Below are positions 9,334 to 20,500 of a DNA stretch of 27,340 nucleotides, in pieces (position 1 is the stretch's first letter; every line of letters begins with the position of its first letter). The stretch is from assembly GCA_021464525.1 (NCBI GenBank), contig JADRCO010000732.1, positions 1 to 27,340 on the forward strand, read 5' to 3'. The notes below the pieces were generated by a model that was given only the letters and a program-made list of their open reading frames with translations, was not told where the DNA came from and searched no databases. The translations under genes were made by a program, and so were the position numbers. This stretch comes from Rhizophagus sp. LPA8_4_AMF. Taxonomy: Eukaryota; Glomeromycota; Glomeromycetes; Glomerales; Glomeraceae.

Positions 9334-11359
9334 CTAATCTTCAAATTTAATTTTTGTAGGTTTTAAACTAAAATCAACTTCTTTGAAAAAAGAGCCATAT
9401 GCTTTATGTTCCTTCTTCTTAACACCGCCACCAAACTTTAATAAAGATTCCGGTATTTTTTGATTAGACTGACGAAGAACATTAATAAGTTCTCCAGAAT
9501 GTGCTTTATCATGTGAAGTAAAAAGAGTATGAGAAATACCCTGTAAAATATTTTATATTTTCTTTAGTTGTGCAAAATAACATTAAAATCATTAAAATTA
9601 AATAATCATATTCCTTTACCTTGTTACCAGCACGCCCAGTTCTACCAATACGATGAACATAATCTTCTACAGTTAATGGGAAAGTATAATTAATCACATA
9701 CTCTACATTAGGAATATCTATACCTCTAGCAGCAACATCGGTAGCTATCAAAAGAGGATAAAATCCATCCTTGAAAGCCTTTAACGCTTCCATACGCTGG
9801 AATTGACTTTTATCTCCATGAATTGATTGAACTTCATAACCATGATTTGCTAACAAGTTTTCAACACGTGGAGCTTCTTTCTTGAAAAGAACAAATACCA
9901 AAATTCTATTTTTTTTGGTATGATATTGTTTAAGAAGATTCAATAAACAACGATCTTTGTCCATAGGGTTATCAATTACTTCAACTATCTGAGTAACATT
10001 ATTATTTGCAGACAAGTCAGGAGAACCAATTACAACTTTCATTGGATTGTTCAAGAAATCATTAGCCAATTTACGCACTGATTCAGGCCATGTTGCAGAA
10101 AACATGGCAGTTTGACGATTTTTATTGGTTTTGGCAACAATCTGTCGAATATCATTTTCAAACCCTTTGTCAAGCATACGATCCGCTAGATACAAATAGA
10201 AAGCAAAAAGGTCAAAAAACCAGCATATAAATAAGTAATTTGTTAAAAATTTACCTTCGTCCAATACAAGATAAGACACATTACTAATATCACAAATGCC
10301 TTCATTAGTAAGATCAAGTAAGCGACCAGGGGTAGCCACCACAATATGAACACTTTTACGTAGCACTTTATATTGATCCTCCTTAGATATTCCTCCATAA
10401 ATACAAACACTTTTAATACCACACACTGGATCAAATTCTTTACATTGTTCTTGTATTTGTATTGCTAGTTCTCGTGTTGGTGCAACCACAAGAATCAATG
10501 GTTTATTGATCGGTGGAATATAAGACAAGCTTTTGACATGCTTCAAAGCCGGCACGGTATACGCCAGTGTCTTTCCAGAACTAGTCATACAAAACATCTG
10601 ATCAATTATTAAATTTTAATTTATTTTTTTTTTCTTTATATATACTGACCCAGTTTCGGCAATACCAATTACATCCCTGCCGCTTAAACAAATTGGCCAA
10701 CAACTTGCTTGGATAGGAGTTGGTCTTTCGAATTTGGTCAAAATACCTTTAATACCTTCGTCTATGTTTAATTGTGTAAATGACATGATTGGCTTAAATA
10801 CTAAGTCGCCAGTGATTTGGATTTCATTTTTTTTATAGAATTCATCCACAACAGATCGTTGTACCGAGTCCGTCGAAGAATTTCCATTTGAAGTGTTTTT
10901 CATTTTCGGTTCGAAGACGGAATCATCATCATATGTAGCAGCCTTTTCCTTTTTAGAAAATTTTATAGTACGGCGTATTTTATGTTTCTTATTCTTTTTC
11001 TTCTCTTTTCCATTCAATTCCATTTCTTTTCCTTTATCCTTCTTAGAAGAGTCGTCCATATCATTGGTTACCGCATCATTCTTCTTTTTTTTCTTACTAT
11101 AACCATTTTTTTCTGTATCTTGTTTTATTATATTAAGTGAACTATTAGAAGAGCTAGTAGAGAAAAGTTCCTCCTTTTCATTCCTTTTTCTCTTTTTTTC
11201 TGTTTTTTTCATGTTACTTTTATCACTACTTTTGTCTAGCTTAGCATTGACTTGAGCTTTGAGTTCTGCCTTGTTATTTGCGGCGGCAACCAATTTTTCA
11301 AGTTTTGCGCGTCTCTCAGCTTTTTTTATAAACCCGCTTTGGCTTTTATCCGAACTCAT
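9334..11359 (-). CDS. DBP3: ATP-dependent DEAD-box RNA helicase Dbp3
   Basis: Four exons on the minus strand: 11359-10650, 10580-10255, 10185-9620 and 9540-9334, giving 602 residues. The splice junctions rebuild motif I AETGSGKT (residues 234-241) and DEAD (344-347), both of which are interrupted in the genomic frames. Also seen are the Q-motif TPIQ, PTRELA (271-276), VATPGR, FSATWP (SAT 375-377), ARGIDIP and HRIGRTGR (523-530). The N-terminal 190 residues are Lys/Ser/Glu-rich and resemble the basic extension of yeast Dbp3. The C-terminus contains [13 protein letters not shown] and [11 protein letters not shown], close to the Dbp3 tail, which separates it from the related Dbp2. Dbp3 acts in the nucleolus in 60S pre-rRNA processing. 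It is transcribed divergently from the Btz-like gene. The N-terminal ATG is the only Met upstream of the basic region. Confidence 0.9.
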
Positions 11360-11654
11360 TTCAGAAATGGAATATTTTTACAGACTGATCAAAAATCCGA
11401 AAAATCAAATCTCGGAATTGAATATGGGATTCACATGATTTCAAATAGCATCTCATCTCTATGTACCCAATAAGCCGTACATTTGGTTCATAATCAATAT
11501 TTTTATGGTATATGCTGAAGGACAAAAGAAAACAGCAAACTCCGGAAAAGAAACAATTTTTTAAACCTATCTTTCTAAAACGGTCTTTTTTATCATTAAT
11601 CGCTTAATACTTTTCCTAAATAATCCCATATCTATTTTCACGTTCTGATCTGAA
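11360..11654. promoter_or_regulatory. Shared divergent promoter region (DBP3 / Btz-like gene)
   Basis: Only 295 bp separate the two divergent start codons, so both promoters must lie here or overlap the first exons. No clear TATA box is seen; T/A-rich tracts are present on both strands (for example near 11559 and 11585). Coregulation is inference. Confidence 0.4.
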
Positions 11655-14391
11655 ATGCATAAACTTAAACGTTTAAGGAGACGTGAAGTTCCTGTTGATG
11701 TTCATAGTGAAGACGAAGAAGAGTTTGATGCAACTCGTGGAGTACTTGAATTTAGCGATATCTCTGATTCAGAAGCGAGTGAAGACTCTGATGTAGAAAG
11801 TGAAGCGACCCACAGTGAAGGTGAGGGTGAAGAAGAAATACAGGAAGAAACTAGTGTTGTCAAAGAGGAGGCAACTAATACGAGAGAAGAGTTAAGTCTT
11901 ACAAAAGAAAAAGAGACAAACTCTACTCATAAAGACACTAGCTCTTTAGTCGAGGATACAAGTACAGCTTCAAGTGAAGACATTTCAAAAGGAGTTGAAC
12001 AGCCAAAATCTACCGAGCACAAATTAAAGGCTGAAGATCAACCAGAAATCAAACAGGGAGAAAATAATTCCACTATTGATATTAAAGATTCTGACGAAGA
12101 TGGTATTAGTTCAACAGATGGACAAAGTCATTCGGGAAACGAGATTGAGGTACGAGATGAAAAGCGGGATGATTCTAAGAATTCTGCCAACGTTCCCGAA
12201 ATGTCAGGTTGGCAAAAAAAAGTATTAGCAAGACAAGAATATCGTAAAAAGTTAGCAGAAGATCCCGCATTCGTGCCTCATCTTGGTGAATTCTGGGGAC
12301 ATGATGATAGGTTCATTAAGGATGAGCTTAGAGATGACTTTGATTCACATTATCGTAAATCATCATTCGCTTCTAGGTATTTAAATATGTTATTTGTCAA
12401 TCTAAAAGAAAATGTTAGAGGTTGAGTATCAAATTTTTGTTTTCTTTAATTGTTTATTTGTAGAGGTAAAAATGTATGGGGAAATTCTCCAAGAGATCGA
12501 TGGGATCATGACGGATTTGAAGAATTGATGAAGATCGAAGACGAAGAAAGACATAGAAAGGAATTTCAACATAGAATTCAACATCGCCGTGAATTTGTTC
12601 CTCCGGTATTTGATAAATATCTTATACTAACAGATTATATTGTTTTTTTTTCCTTCACAATAGTCACAATAGTTTACCTTATTACATTCTTTATCATTAT
12701 TCAATTTTTACTGAAAAGGCTCCTCGACGTCGATCGCATTTTCATAATAATATTACAACTCCAAAGTTTAATCATTCGCGTCCTTCAAATTCAATTATAA
12801 AGAGAAGGAATTCATTTGAAGAACAATCTAGATCAAGAGGGATGTTCTTATCAAAGTATGATACTAATCATAGGAGAGAAAATGGCAGTTCTAGTAATTT
12901 TAAACATCATAAATCAAGTGTACGTGGAAGTAGATCAGAAAATTCATATAACGGAAACGATGGAAACGTTAGTTCAACATCCCGATTCAATGATAATAAA
13001 TCTTACACAGGAAAAGATAATTCGCTTCCGCCAAAAGGCGGGAATGGATTTCGCGGAAGAGGGTATAGTAGCAGACACTATATGCGTTCAGGTTTAAACC
13101 GAGATCATTCATTTAATTCTAACCAAGCTGACGTTAGTGAGGTGGATGGAAAGCATAATTTAAGTCAGGACAAAAATTCTAAAGAACAACGTTCGAATAA
13201 TGATAATGTGGACAATAAAGACTCTCATGTTATACATAATAATGGACAACAAGAAAGTCGTGAAAATAAAATCGAAGAGAATATAAATATAGTTGCAGAG
13301 CACAAAATTGAAAAAGAGGAACCAGCACAAGAATCAACAGATGTTACATCCCATGTAAATATTACATCAAGTTCATTTACAAAGGAAGGAACGGATTCGG
13401 GATCTCCAATAAAAGAAAAAGAGTGTGTCTATGAAAAATTGGAAGAATCTGGAGCGGAAATTATTTTAGATTCTCAAAGTAAAAAAGAAATCGAAGACAA
13501 CGTAACTCCTATTTCACAATCAATAAACAATGTTACATCAAGTTTTAATGAGTTATCTATTAATAATAATCAATCTGATACCTTGCCTTCAACATTGATG
13601 GACAAAGATAAAGTTCAAACTAACCAGGCATCTAAAAGGTATTCAACTAGAAGAGCAGCTTCTTTCTCGATAACTCAACCAACCCAAACAAATGACTCAC
13701 CAGTGAGCGGGATATCAAATAATCCTCGAACTAGCGAAATTCCACCTTCAGGTTTGTGTTTTTAATAAATTATTATGTTATAATAAAAATAATGTTTTCT
13801 TTCGTCATTAAGACGAAGCGATTCTAATTCTTAAAGATTAGTTTAGCTAGAATAAAAATATTTGAAAAAAAAAGTTCATTATTAATAGAGTATGTGTGTA
13901 TGTATACGCATATGTATATATAAAAAATGTTTGTAATAGCTGTCTTTGCACCGCCTTTCCAACCGAGAGCACTTGCTCTTTCTGATGAAATTTCCATTTC
14001 CAACGAGGACTCGTCAAACACGTCAAATACGTCAAATAATTTCTTTCCACAAAAATCAGAAACACCAATTGCATATTATATGGATAATTTACCTCAGGGA
14101 TTAAGAAATAATCTATCTGAAAATAATTTACCGCCGCTAACATCTATCCCTCCTGCTCCTTATGTTGCTGAAAGTAATCCAAGTAATCCTTATGGTACTG
14201 AGAGCAATGGAATGGTTTATTATTACGATCCTAATATGTATTATTATTATTATCCGACTCATACAACCACAGAATTAAAAGATACGAATGATAATAATTC
14301 CGTTAAATCTTCTTCATTTGTGTCTCAATCTTCAAGTGCTGTACAGGAAAATGATGGTGTTTATTATTATTATCCAGTTTATTATCAATAA
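11655..14391 (+). CDS. CASC3: Btz/CASC3-domain protein (exon junction complex core component homologue)
   Basis: Four exons: 11655-12376, 12464-12605, 12719-13751 and 13940-14391, giving 782 residues with all phases closing. The N-terminal 185 residues are acidic and Ser/Glu-rich. Residues about 187-290 match the Btz (SELOR) domain: DPAFVPHLGEFWGHDDR (from 203), then across the first intron KNVWGNSPRDRWDHDGFEE. In CASC3/MLN51/Barentsz this segment clamps eIF4A-III and RNA in the exon junction complex. After it comes an Arg-rich stretch (APRRRSHF), a low-complexity RG/Asn/Ser region (FRGRGYSSRHY), and a Tyr-rich tail (YYYDPNMYYYYYP). The third intron is 188 nt and carries a GTATGTGTGTATGTATACGC tract; its acceptor (AATAG at 13939) is the best in-frame choice but the least certain junction. 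The core EJC role is inferred from the domain. Confidence 0.82.
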
Positions 14392-14794
14392 TTTCAATTT
14401 TATTTAGCGTTAGTAATACTTTAAATAAATCTTTCAATAGTTAGATGTATTTTTACTGTTTCTGCTTTATCGAATGAATTTGTATTTCTTTTCATTAGAA
14501 ATATTCTAGAATTATTATTCATTCTTCATTTTAAATATTGACTATAAAATTTATTCTTGAAACTCTTGTATAATACTAAAGCTTGATAACGATTATATAA
14601 ATGGGCCGTTCGCAAAAACAAGGAGGAAAATTGTCAGGAAAGAAATGATTAGTATACTAAGCATACAAAAGTAAGTCTAATTTCCTCAGTTTTCTACTGA
14701 AAAACTTAAATGTTTGTTGTATTTCAAGATCGAATAAATATTTGAAATTTTATGATTGAATCAATTGAATTATTTATTAATATTAAACAAATTT
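14392..14794. other. Convergent 3' region; one very short frame
   Basis: This contains the 3' ends of the Btz-like gene (+) and the Srp40 gene (-). AATAAAT at about 14424 and AATAAATA at about 14735 are possible polyadenylation signals. A 15-codon frame (MGRSQKQGGKLSGKK) at 14601-14648 has no support beyond an ATG. I see no RNA gene or repeat. Confidence 0.45.
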
Positions 14795-16663
14795 TTAATC
14801 ATCCACAGCAAACTTGATAGAGTGAGATTCAAAATCAATCTTTCCTCCACGATAAGATCCTCTTTTCTTTTTAGTTTTTTGCGCACGAAAATCTTTACCT
14901 CGGGTAGCAAATAAATCATTATGAGCCTTATAACCATAAGAGTCAATAGCACCGTCCTAAATGTCATTAAGAAATAAAACTTTTAACACTAATTTAAGGA
15001 CATGAAATACAAATATTAACAAACAATACTTTAGCCAGAAAGCTATTGTCTTTTAATCGTTCATCAAGAAATTCCACTTCTTCCGGATTTATTCTGCGAT
15101 TATATATATTTCCATTACCATTACTTTTGTTTTCCGTCTGCTTAACGGTATTGAAAAATTGATTAATATAAAAACTAATAAACTAATATTGAAATATATT
15201 ACTTACTTTATTCGATTTACCATTTTTTCTCTGATTTTTATACACTGATAATGGTTTAAAATGTACACTAGTTGTAACATATTTAGTACTATTATTTTAA
15301 AAAGAAGTTTAGTTTAAAAATATTTTTTGATTCCTTTTTTTTTTAATTACCTCACATTCGAATTTAGTTTTTTAGAAGGCCGTGTATAATCTTTACCAGC
15401 CAAAGTGTCATTATTTGAATCAAGTTTATGTTTTAATTTATTTCCATTAGTTAAAGGAACATTTATTTTATGTGGTGAATTACTTGATTCCGACTTGCCT
15501 ATTTCAGTACTGGCTATTTTACCATTACTATGAAATAATTTATCTCTGTTTTCTCCACTATGTTCTTTAATATTATTAATATTGTTTTGTGTATTTCCTG
15601 GTTTACTTTCATCTTCAGACTCACTATTACTTTCCTCTGATTCATTGTCATTACTGTTGTTGCTACTGTTTGTTTTATTGTTATCTCGAGTATCAGTTAC
15701 ATTAGAACCTTTTTCTTGTTCCTTATCACTTTCTTCGCTACTAGACGAAACTAATTCGTTATCGGAACGAACTTTCATTTTACTATTTTCTTCATCATCT
15801 TCACTTAAACTATTACTTGATGAACTTTCGCTGGATGACTCGTTGGAAAGATCTGAATCTTCGTTTACATTTGACGCCTCAACACTTTGTTCTTCATTTT
15901 CACTTTGTTCAGAAGATGAATCTGAACTACTTGAATCTGAACTGTCCGATTCTTTACCAAAACCTAAAGCATTATCATTATTTTCCTCTTCAATTGAGGA
16001 AGAATCGGAAGAATCGGAAGAATCGTTATCATCTTCGCTTGAAAAACTTAAACTATCTTCCATTTCATTATCATTTTTTAATTCCTCATCAGAAGATTCA
16101 TCCACTTTATCAGACTCATTTTTGGAATTAATTCCTTTTATCAAAACTTCATCCTCTGAACTTTGATCATCATCTTCAGACGAGGATGATGATTCATCGA
16201 TATTCTCGTTCTCTTCATTATTACTATAGAAAGATAATTATTTACATTGAAATTACAAGCCATATAAATTAAGTTGATATACTTACGAGCTATTCTCAGA
16301 AATCGATGAAGAATCATCAGATTCTACTTTTTCAATGTTTTTACTAATAATAAACCAATAAATTTTAGTAAAGGAATTTTAATAGCAATATTGACAAATG
16401 TGAATTACCCAGCTACAAGAGAATTGTAAGACTTGTAAACCTCGATTAAGCCAAATTTTTGGTTTACAACTTTTATTGACTATAAAATAAATAAATAAAT
16501 AAATAAATTATAGCTTTTAAATTAAACAAAAATTTTTCTATTATACCTTATTTATTTCTTTTTTAAAAATATTAGCTGTTTGCGATAGACCTGCATCTTT
16601 TAAAAATTGAAGAACTAAAGAGTAAAGCTCTGCTGGGATACTGGCATCAGAATTTGATGACAT
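14795..16663 (-). CDS. SRP40: Nopp140/Srp40-type nucleolar phosphoprotein (NOLC1 homologue)
   Basis: Seven exons on the minus strand: 16663-16547, 16479-16409, 16343-16287, 16223-15351, 15288-15207, 15137-15030 and 14956-14795, giving 489 residues. All junctions are GT/AG and preserve frame. The N-terminus is a LisH-type segment ([19 protein letters not shown], residues 9-27, then [11 protein letters not shown]) as in human NOLC1. The centre (about 80-350) is dense in Ser/Asp/Glu clusters, the usual casein kinase 2 targets. The last 80 residues are an SRP40_C domain: [52 protein letters not shown]. Nopp140/Srp40 chaperones snoRNPs between nucleolus and Cajal-type bodies and supports Pol I activity. 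Only exon 4 is long enough to show as an obvious frame; the diagnostic domains lie in short exons that are easily missed. Confidence 0.92.
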
Positions 16664-16821
16664 TTAGACGCGTTTTTTTTTTATTTTCTAGGAGTAAAAA
16701 TAAACCGAAAATTTTTTTTTTTATCCATCAAAAAAGAACACCTGATAACTTGATTGCAGATCAAAATTAAATACAAAAGGGTACTGCAACAAATTATTTA
16801 AGTGTATAGCGTTAATTAAGT
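16664..16821. promoter_or_regulatory. Shared divergent promoter region (SRP40 / NAA50)
   Basis: Only 158 bp lie between the divergent start codons. There is an A/T tract at about 16673-16724 and no convincing TATA box. Both genes must initiate from this interval or close to it; joint regulation is inference. Confidence 0.4.
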
Positions 16822-17424
16822 ATGGTAACTTCAACTGCAATAAAGAATAGCAAAACACCTAAACGAAATACTACTCATCGTATAGCTCTCGGAGAAATTA
16901 CACCTAATAACTTGGGTCAATTAAAAAAATTAAACACAGTCCTTTTTCCTGTTCATTATAGCGAAAAATTTTATAAAGATGTATTGGAAGTTGGCGAATT
17001 CGCTAAATTCGGTAATTAATAATGACAAAGTAATCGAAATGTTCATAAATTAAATTCTTATCAATTTGTAGCTTATTTCAATGATTGTTGTATTGGAGCC
17101 GTTTGTTGCCGTAAAGAACAAATAAAGGAATCAAATCAAGGTACAACATCCGATCAAGCAAAGCTATATATTATGACATTGGGTGTTTTGGCTCCTTATC
17201 GTAACCTTGGAATAGGTACAAAATTGTTAACGCATATTTTACAACATGCTACATTAACTACACAACACCCAAAATTCGTCGAAATTTATCTTCATGTGCA
17301 AACATCAAATGAAGAAGCTTTGGCCTTTTATAAAAAATATGATTTTGAAATTGTTGCCACGGTGGAAGGATACTATAAGAAAATATCACCTCCTGACGCG
17401 TATGTTTTGAGCAGGAAATTGTAA
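16822..17424 (+). CDS. NAA50: N-alpha-acetyltransferase 50 (NatE catalytic subunit)
   Basis: Two exons, 16822-17011 and 17072-17424, give 180 residues; the 60-nt intron has donor GTAATT and acceptor TGTAG. The GNAT fold is plain: LFPVHYSEKFYKDVLEVGE, then AYFNDCCIGAVCCR, LYIMTLGVLAPYRNLGIGT with the acetyl-CoA loop RNLGIG (107-112), and EIYLHVQTSNEEALAFYKK. The catalytic Tyr and His known from human NAA50 (in LYIMTLG and YLHVQ, here H138) are both kept. The C-terminal YYKKISPPDAYVL matches the family. The protein acetylates N-terminal Met followed by hydrophobic residues, alone or with the ribosome-bound NatA complex. The N-terminus is about 15 residues longer than the human protein and basic. 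Confidence 0.93.
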
Positions 17425-17563
17425 TTTTAGTTACAAATTCAGTTTTTTTAATATTAATTGTGAATAATTAAACTATATTACAAAGAATTCATGATTCTCC
17501 CAGCTTTAAAAAAAATAATATATAATAAATTTAAACTCTAAAGTATTGAAATATTAATAATAT

Positions 17564-20500
17564 TTATTGTTTGTCGCCTTTCTTGAGAATTTTGTTTATG
17601 TTTAATTTAGCAAATTTTTTCTTCTTTCCAATCTCACTAGGAAATTCAATCATATCATCGCCACTTGATTCTTTGTCATAATCAACATTGCGCATGTCTC
17701 TCATAAATTGATCATAAACTCCTTTAAGCACAGTCATTTTCAATATAGCATCATCCCTCGATAAAGGAGGACTTGGCGAAGGAGATGGTGGATGACTGGT
17801 GACATCTTGCTGCGAATTATTTGATTCATTAGGAGGACTTTGTAAAAATTCTGAAGCTCCATCATTATTGTCAATATCTCGTAATCTTTTAAGTATTGAA
17901 TCATGCATTCTCCATAAAAGATTTCTTTCAACTTGCTGAGGAATCTTAGAACTAATTTTAACATTTTGATTCCTATTATCATCTTGAGTTACATTAAATC
18001 CGCTTAATGGCCATTGTCCAACATAAAATACATTTAAATTGGTTAATTTTCCCAATGTAATTGGTAATGTTTCTATTGAATTTCCTCTTAATCTTAATTC
18101 ACGCAAATTAATGCAATCTCCGATTGATAACGGCAAATCCACTAGTATATTCTCAGAGACATCCATAATTTCAAGTTCTTTAAGACGTCCAATCGTTTTT
18201 GGAATATGAGTTAATTTATTATTAACAACATATAACTCACGCAACGTCTCCAATTGATCAATTTGTTCGGTTATATCATTAATGCGATTGTTTGAAATAT
18301 TAAAACTTATTACATGATCCATTCCTTGAAGATTTGGCATAGTATCAAAATGATTATAAGACAAATTAACATAAGATAGTTGATTATAAACAAGTCCCAT
18401 TTCAAATGGAATTTGACTGAGACTACAATGTTGCAAATGAATTTTTCTTACAAGGACAAGTTTTTGGAATGAGTCAGGTATTGCTAATAATGATGGATTA
18501 TTATTAAGTTTAATTTCCGTTAGTTTTGTTAATTTTCCTAAATCTTCAGGTAAAACAATAAATTCATTATGTGATAAATCTAATTCTGTTAATGAGGTTA
18601 ATTTTCCAATGTCGGCCGGTAAATTAATCAATCGATTGTCAGATAAATTTAATGTCAATAATCTCGAGAGTTGTCCAAATTTAGCTGGAATTGATTCAAG
18701 TAAATTGTTATGAGCATTTAAATGTGTTAACCTATTACATTTTACCAATTCATTAGGAAGTGATGTAAGTTTGTTATTGGAAATGTCCAATTTAGCTAAA
18801 TTCTCCAATTCTTTTATATTTTCTGGTAACGAACTTAACAAATTTGCTCTTAATTCCAAAACTTGTAACTGATGCAATGAACAAATTGCATCCGGTAAAC
18901 TTTCAATATTATTATTATTTAATCTTAATACACATAAAGATTTTAATCGTCCGATTGAATCTGGAAGGCTTGTTAATTGATTATTGTCCAAATATAAAAG
19001 CCTTAATTTAGTCAATTTTGAAATGTCCGGTGTTATACTTCCTAATAAATTGTTATTTGCTCTTAATTCTCTAAGAGTCTTTAATTTTGTTATGCTAGTT
19101 ATATCTGATAATACATTATTGTCCAAATTAAGTCTTCTTAAATTTCTCATCCTTCTAAATTTTAATCTTGGATGAAATTCTGATATACAATTGTTACTTA
19201 AATCTAATATTTCTAATTTCGTCAATTTCAAAAGTTCTTCAGGTAAATCTCGAAGTGAATTTCTATCAAGATACAATTCTTTTAAATTATGAAGTCCTTC
19301 AAAGAAATGATTAGGAATGTATGATAACCGATTATTACTGAATCTAGCTGGACTTTTGCTATCTTTTGTTGTTGCTGGCGCATTATTTAAAATAATATCC
19401 CATGCTGATTCCATGGGCCAATCTATATTAAATTGTGAATCCGAAAATGTCGTACTAAATGCTGATGGATCTTCTGAATTAAAAGATTTAGCAAATGATG
19501 ACATACGAGACAACGGAAATGATACTTCATTCTCAGATCCTGTATATAGACTGGATTCTGGCGCTTGTGATTGAGTGGCTGAAACATCTCCTTCAACTCC
19601 ATCATCTAATGTCATGTCATCTAAATCCTTGTCACTATCACTATCTTCTGATTCTTCCTCAGGATATAAGTTGTTATTATTCACCTGAAGAAGATCATTT
19701 GTCGATCCAGATTCATAAAAGTTTGCAATAAGCGGAGAAGAAATAATTGGAACTGTGTTTAAAGTTTCTTCTTCTTTTTTGATATTTTTATCAGTATCTT
19801 CAAAATCAGAATTAGAGTTGGAAGGTCGAAGATTTTTATAAAATTTTTTCTTAAACAAACGTAAAGGTGATTTATCAACCTTTGTTTTATCGCCAATAAC
19901 TACTTCTTCTCTTGGCGTTGTATTCTTATTTTCCGTTTCGGATTTTTTAATATTATTATCAGTATTATATGGCTTATGTGAATTCGAACTTAAAGGAGAA
20001 GAATTCTTCATATTAGTTGAATTATTATTATTATTTACAAAAAAAGATTCTTTCATATTATTAGAATTTACTCTGATATGACGTGAAGAAACGCCATTCG
20101 TCATTTGATTATTCAAAATACTTGCTCGAGAACTGTCTTTTTTAACTGTAAATTTATCAAAGATACGAATTGTTCCGGAAACGCCTTTAATCGTGTCATC
20201 ATCAGCACGTTCTGAAGAATTTGATGACTTAGCAATCGAATGCCTTAAAGGAGAAACTACATCAATATCCATATTAATAAAGTCTAAATTTTTAAGATTA
20301 TCATCTTTACTACGCGAATCCAAAGTTTCAGATGCAGTTGATTGTGTTGATCGTTGTGTTGAAAGTGAAGATTCATCTGGACATAAAGTGTTAGATGAAG
20401 CCGTGAGATCTTGTCCTTCTACAATTAGTTCCTTTTGTTTTAATTTATTATCAGTTTTCTTAATTTTATTATGATTGGTATCAATGCTATTCTCCATAGA

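Noticed and set aside
14601..14648. 15-codon frame MGRSQKQGGKLSGKK
   Set aside because: Too short to support without conservation or ribosome data; mentioned only as part of the 3' intergenic region.
14645..14697. Possible C/D-box snoRNA (ATGATTA near 14645 and CTGA near 14694)
   Set aside because: The C box has a mismatch and the flanks cannot form a terminal stem; motifs this short are expected by chance.
15582..16166. 194-residue plus-strand Ser/Leu-rich frame
   Set aside because: Antisense shadow of the Ser/Glu-rich exon 4 of the Srp40 gene.
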